A stretch of DNA of 8,678 bases, taken from Hyphomicrobiales bacterium. Lineage in GTDB: Bacteria > Pseudomonadota > Alphaproteobacteria > Rhizobiales > Xanthobacteraceae. The stretch spans positions 1 to 8,678 of the forward strand of contig PLTE01000370.1 of assembly GCA_003164375.1 (NCBI GenBank), written 5' to 3'. Below are positions 6,997-8,678 of the stretch, piece by piece; the stretch's first letter is position 1, and each line of letters begins with the position of its first letter. Both the position numbers and the translations under genes were made by a program. Below the pieces are notes generated by a model, which was given only the letters and a program-made list of their open reading frames with translations, was not told the origin of the DNA and ran no database searches.

Positions 6997-7194
6997 CTAC
7001 TTTAGCAATACGCTTTCACGTACGTGCGTGGCTGGCGATGCTTTGCGCTCGCGGGTCATCCTCCCAAGACTTGGACCGCAATCCCTGGTAGCCGAGATTG
7101 GCTCTCGGCCTGGGATGGCAGCGCATTGGTAATCGATCTTGGTGGCATTGTCACCAGATTCGCTAGGTATCACGTAAAAAAATTCCAATAGCAT
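6997..7194 (-). other. Doubtful leftward small ORF (65 codons)
   Basis: An ATG-initiated frame on the - strand runs from 7194 to a TAG at 6997-6999 and would encode 65 residues (MLLEFFYVIPSESGDNATKI...). I recognise no family. It has no signal peptide, and there is no ribosome binding site upstream of the ATG, where the sequence is GC-rich and ends in ATCGCG. Its only support is position: the stop lies about 30 bases before the leftward terminator, and it falls in an otherwise empty gap. Much of its second half is encoded by the palindrome at 7078-7119, which argues for a repeat or structured RNA rather than a protein. Confidence 0.15.
7078..7119. repeat. Long imperfect palindrome / stem-loop
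   Basis: GCCGAG (7091-7096) pairs with CTCGGC (7104-7109) around a 7-base loop. The structure extends outward after an internal loop through ATCCC (7081-7085) with GGGAT (7112-7116), then a mismatch, then GC with GC (7078-7079 and 7118-7119). A smaller dyad, CCAAGACTTGG, lies just upstream at 7064-7074. There is no T-run on either side. It resembles intergenic palindromic repeats of rhizobial genomes, but a single window cannot show copy number. Confidence 0.4.
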
Positions 7195-7346
7195 CGCGAT
7201 AGCCGGCGCGTTTGGCCTGATCCAAGCTGCTTTCCTGCGTTTCTTGGCCCGTCAAGCCGTCCAGGGCAATTGACCCAGCACTTGTATTTCTGGTGCCGTT
7301 GCGGCTTCACTGCCGGCCCGATGTTTCCTGGATGCGACGAGATTTC

Positions 7347-8669
7347 ATGCGCCTTTCCCGCTACTTCCTGCCGAGCTTGCGCGAAACCCCGAAAGAGGCC
7401 GAGATCGCCTCGCATCGGCTGATGCTGCGCGCCGGCATGATCCGCCAGGAGGCCGCCGGCATTTATGCCTTCCTGCCACTCGGATTGCGGGTCCTGCAGA
7501 AGATCTGCGCCATCGTGCGCGAGGAGCAGGACCGTTCCGGCGCCATAGAGCTTTTGATGCCGACCATTCAGTCCGCCGATCTATGGCGCGAGAGCGGCCG
7601 CTACGAGGCCTATGGCAAGGAGATGCTGCGGATCAAGGACCGGCACGAGCGCGACATGCTGTACGGGCCGACCAATGAGGAAATGATCACCGCGATCTTT
7701 CGCAGCTATGTTCGCTCGTACAAGGATTTGCCGCTCAATCTCTATCACATTCAGTGGAAGTTTCGTGACGAGGTGCGGCCGCGCTTCGGCCTGATGCGCG
7801 GGCGCGAGTTCCTGATGAAGGACGCCTATTCATTCGATCTCGACTTTGCCGGCTCAAAGCATGCCTATAACCGCATGTTCGTCGCCTATTTGCGTACCTT
7901 CGCCCGCCTGGGTCTGCGGTCGATCCCGATGGTGGCGGAAAGCGGACCGATCGGCGGCAATCTCTCACACGAATTCATCATCCTCGCCGACACCGGCGAG
8001 AGCGAGGTGTTCTGTGACAGCGAATATCTTACGTTCGAGGTGCCCGGTCCGGACGTGGATTTCGCGCACGTCGGGCGCCTGCAGGCTATTGTGGATAAAT
8101 GGACCTCGCTCTACGCGGCGACGTCCGAGAAACATGACGCGGCTGCCTTCGATAAGCTCCCGGCCGACAAGCGCCTTTCGGCGCGGGGCATAGAGGTCGG
8201 CCACATTTTCCATTTCGGTACCAAATATTCCGAGCCGATGAAGGCGGTTGTGACGGGCCCCGACGGCGTCGACAGGCCAGTGCAGATGGGGTCGTACGGT
8301 ATCGGGCCGAGCCGGCTGGTTGCCGCCATTATCGAGGCGTTCCACGACGAGGCCGGCATCAAATGGCCAGAGCCTGTGGCGCCCTTCAAAGCCATCATCC
8401 TCAACCTCAAGCAAGGCGGCGCCGATACCGACCCGGCCTGCGAACGGCTCTATGCCGAATTGAACTCCAGGGGTATCGACACGCTCTATCATGACCTCGA
8501 CGAGCGGCCGGGCTCGAAATTCGCCACCGCCGACCTGATTGGCATTCCCTGGCAGATCCTGGTGGGCCCGCGCAGCCTTGCCGAAGGCAAGGTCGAAGTG
8601 AAGCGGCGCGTCGACGGGCAGCGGGAACTCCTGTCGGCGGCGGACGCGGTCGCAAGGCTTGCTGGATGA
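7347..8669 (+). CDS. proS: Prolyl-tRNA synthetase
   Basis: This encodes a 440-residue class II prolyl-tRNA synthetase, which charges tRNA-Pro with proline in the cytoplasm. Visible landmarks are RLMLRAGMIRQEAAGIY near 24-40, LLMPT (69-73), the proline/ATP-site sequence GPTNEEM (107-113), motif 2 FRDEVRPRFGLMRGREF (139-155), and motif 3 GSYGIGPSR (315-323). A C-terminal anticodon-binding domain follows from about 347. The length and the short stretch between motifs 2 and 3 mark the alphaproteobacterial form, which lacks the large editing (INS) domain of the roughly 570-residue E. coli enzyme. I chose ATG 7347 because MRLSRYFLPSL is the usual N-terminus. In-frame starts at 7293 and 7332 would add atypical residues, and only a weak GACGAG (7336-7341) precedes 7347. 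The 494-bp gap upstream suggests its own promoter. The gene is complete, and nine bases remain after the stop. Confidence 0.97.
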   Translation: MRLSRYFLPSLRETPKEAEIASHRLMLRAGMIRQEAAGIYAFLPLGLRVLQKICAIVREEQDRSGAIELLMPTIQSADLWRESGRYEAYGKEMLRIKDRHERDMLYGPTNEEMITAIFRSYVRSYKDLPLNLYHIQWKFRDEVRPRFGLMRGREFLMKDAYSFDLDFAGSKHAYNRMFVAYLRTFARLGLRSIPMVAESGPIGGNLSHEFIILADTGESEVFCDSEYLTFEVPGPDVDFAHVGRLQAIVDKWTSLYAATSEKHDAAAFDKLPADKRLSARGIEVGHIFHFGTKYSEPMKAVVTGPDGVDRPVQMGSYGIGPSRLVAAIIEAFHDEAGIKWPEPVAPFKAIILNLKQGGADTDPACERLYAELNSRGIDTLYHDLDERPGSKFATADLIGIPWQILVGPRSLAEGKVEVKRRVDGQRELLSAADAVARLAG

Positions 8670-8678
8670 AGGCTTGCT

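Larger units (their letters stand above)
6853..7346. other. 494-bp intergenic region between DUF1467 gene and proS
   Basis: No gene on the + strand could be supported here, and no tRNA, T-box or known riboswitch was recognised. The region contains an AT-rich patch with an IHF-like site (6841-6890), a 9-bp stem-loop (6897-6928), a leftward intrinsic terminator (6938-6965), a doubtful leftward ORF (6997-7194), an 11-base dyad CCAAGACTTGG (7064-7074) and a long imperfect palindrome (7078-7119). The last 150 bases before proS return to high GC and should hold the proS promoter, but I could not identify a convincing -35/-10 pair. Confidence 0.8.

Noticed and set aside
7140..7156. Small hairpin TGGTG / CACCA in the gap, considered as a + strand terminator
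   Set aside because: The stem is only five pairs and is followed by GATTCGCT. The A-run further on (7175-7181) is not a T-run on this strand.
7270..7290. TTGACC at 7270-7275 as the -35 box of a proS promoter
   Set aside because: The only AT-rich -10 candidate (TATTTC, 7285-7290) is just nine bases away, and nothing suitable lies at normal spacing.
6853..7346. tRNA gene, T-box leader, CRISPR array or insertion sequence in the long gap
   Set aside because: No T-loop or acceptor pairing, no regular direct repeats with spacers, no transposase frame and no terminal inverted repeats were visible on either strand.

Overview
This window is ordinary, GC-rich alphaproteobacterial chromosome, most like the order Hyphomicrobiales (Rhizobiales), in the Bradyrhizobium/Rhodopseudomonas/Xanthobacter-type group. 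I base this on three things: the protein sequences; the gene order nuoL-nuoM-nuoN-birA-rnj-mce-DUF1467-proS, which I know from that group; and the short, alphaproteobacterial form of prolyl-tRNA synthetase. The genus cannot be fixed from sequence reading alone. All recognised protein genes lie on the + strand.

Positions 1-3580 hold the end of the respiratory complex I (nuo) operon: the C-terminal part of nuoL (cut by the window edge) and complete nuoM and nuoN. These are the three antiporter-like, proton-pumping membrane subunits, and the key buried Lys and Glu residues of NuoM and NuoN are present. Positions 3580-6852 continue with a monofunctional biotin protein ligase (birA), the exo/endoribonuclease RNase J (rnj), methylmalonyl-CoA epimerase (mce) and a 90-residue two-helix membrane protein of the DUF1467 type. 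Spacing is tight: nuoL/nuoM and nuoN/birA share one base (TGATG), and nuoM/nuoN, birA/rnj and mce/DUF1467 gaps are 1-32 bp. The run therefore probably reads as one extended operon or as overlapping transcripts. The largest internal gap is 81 bp, before mce, which has its own purine-rich ribosome binding site. BirA attaches biotin to carboxylases such as propionyl-CoA carboxylase, whose product is the substrate of the epimerase, so birA and mce plausibly serve the same propionyl-CoA to succinyl-CoA route. RNase J and DUF1467 have no evident metabolic link.

Positions 6853-7346 form the only long gap (494 bp) and the only unexplained part of the window. It opens with a very AT-rich patch (10 G/C in 50 bases) containing an exact match to the IHF consensus. 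A 9-bp stem-loop follows, then a textbook intrinsic terminator that points leftward although no recognised gene on the - strand feeds it, then a doubtful leftward 65-codon ORF that carries a long imperfect palindrome. This could be a small antisense or intergenic transcript, a remnant, or an intergenic repeat. proS (7347-8669) is complete and ends nine bases before the window edge.

I found no CRISPR array, tRNA, rRNA, insertion sequence or new multi-gene system. The coding part is housekeeping sequence, and what novelty there may be is confined to the 494-bp gap.
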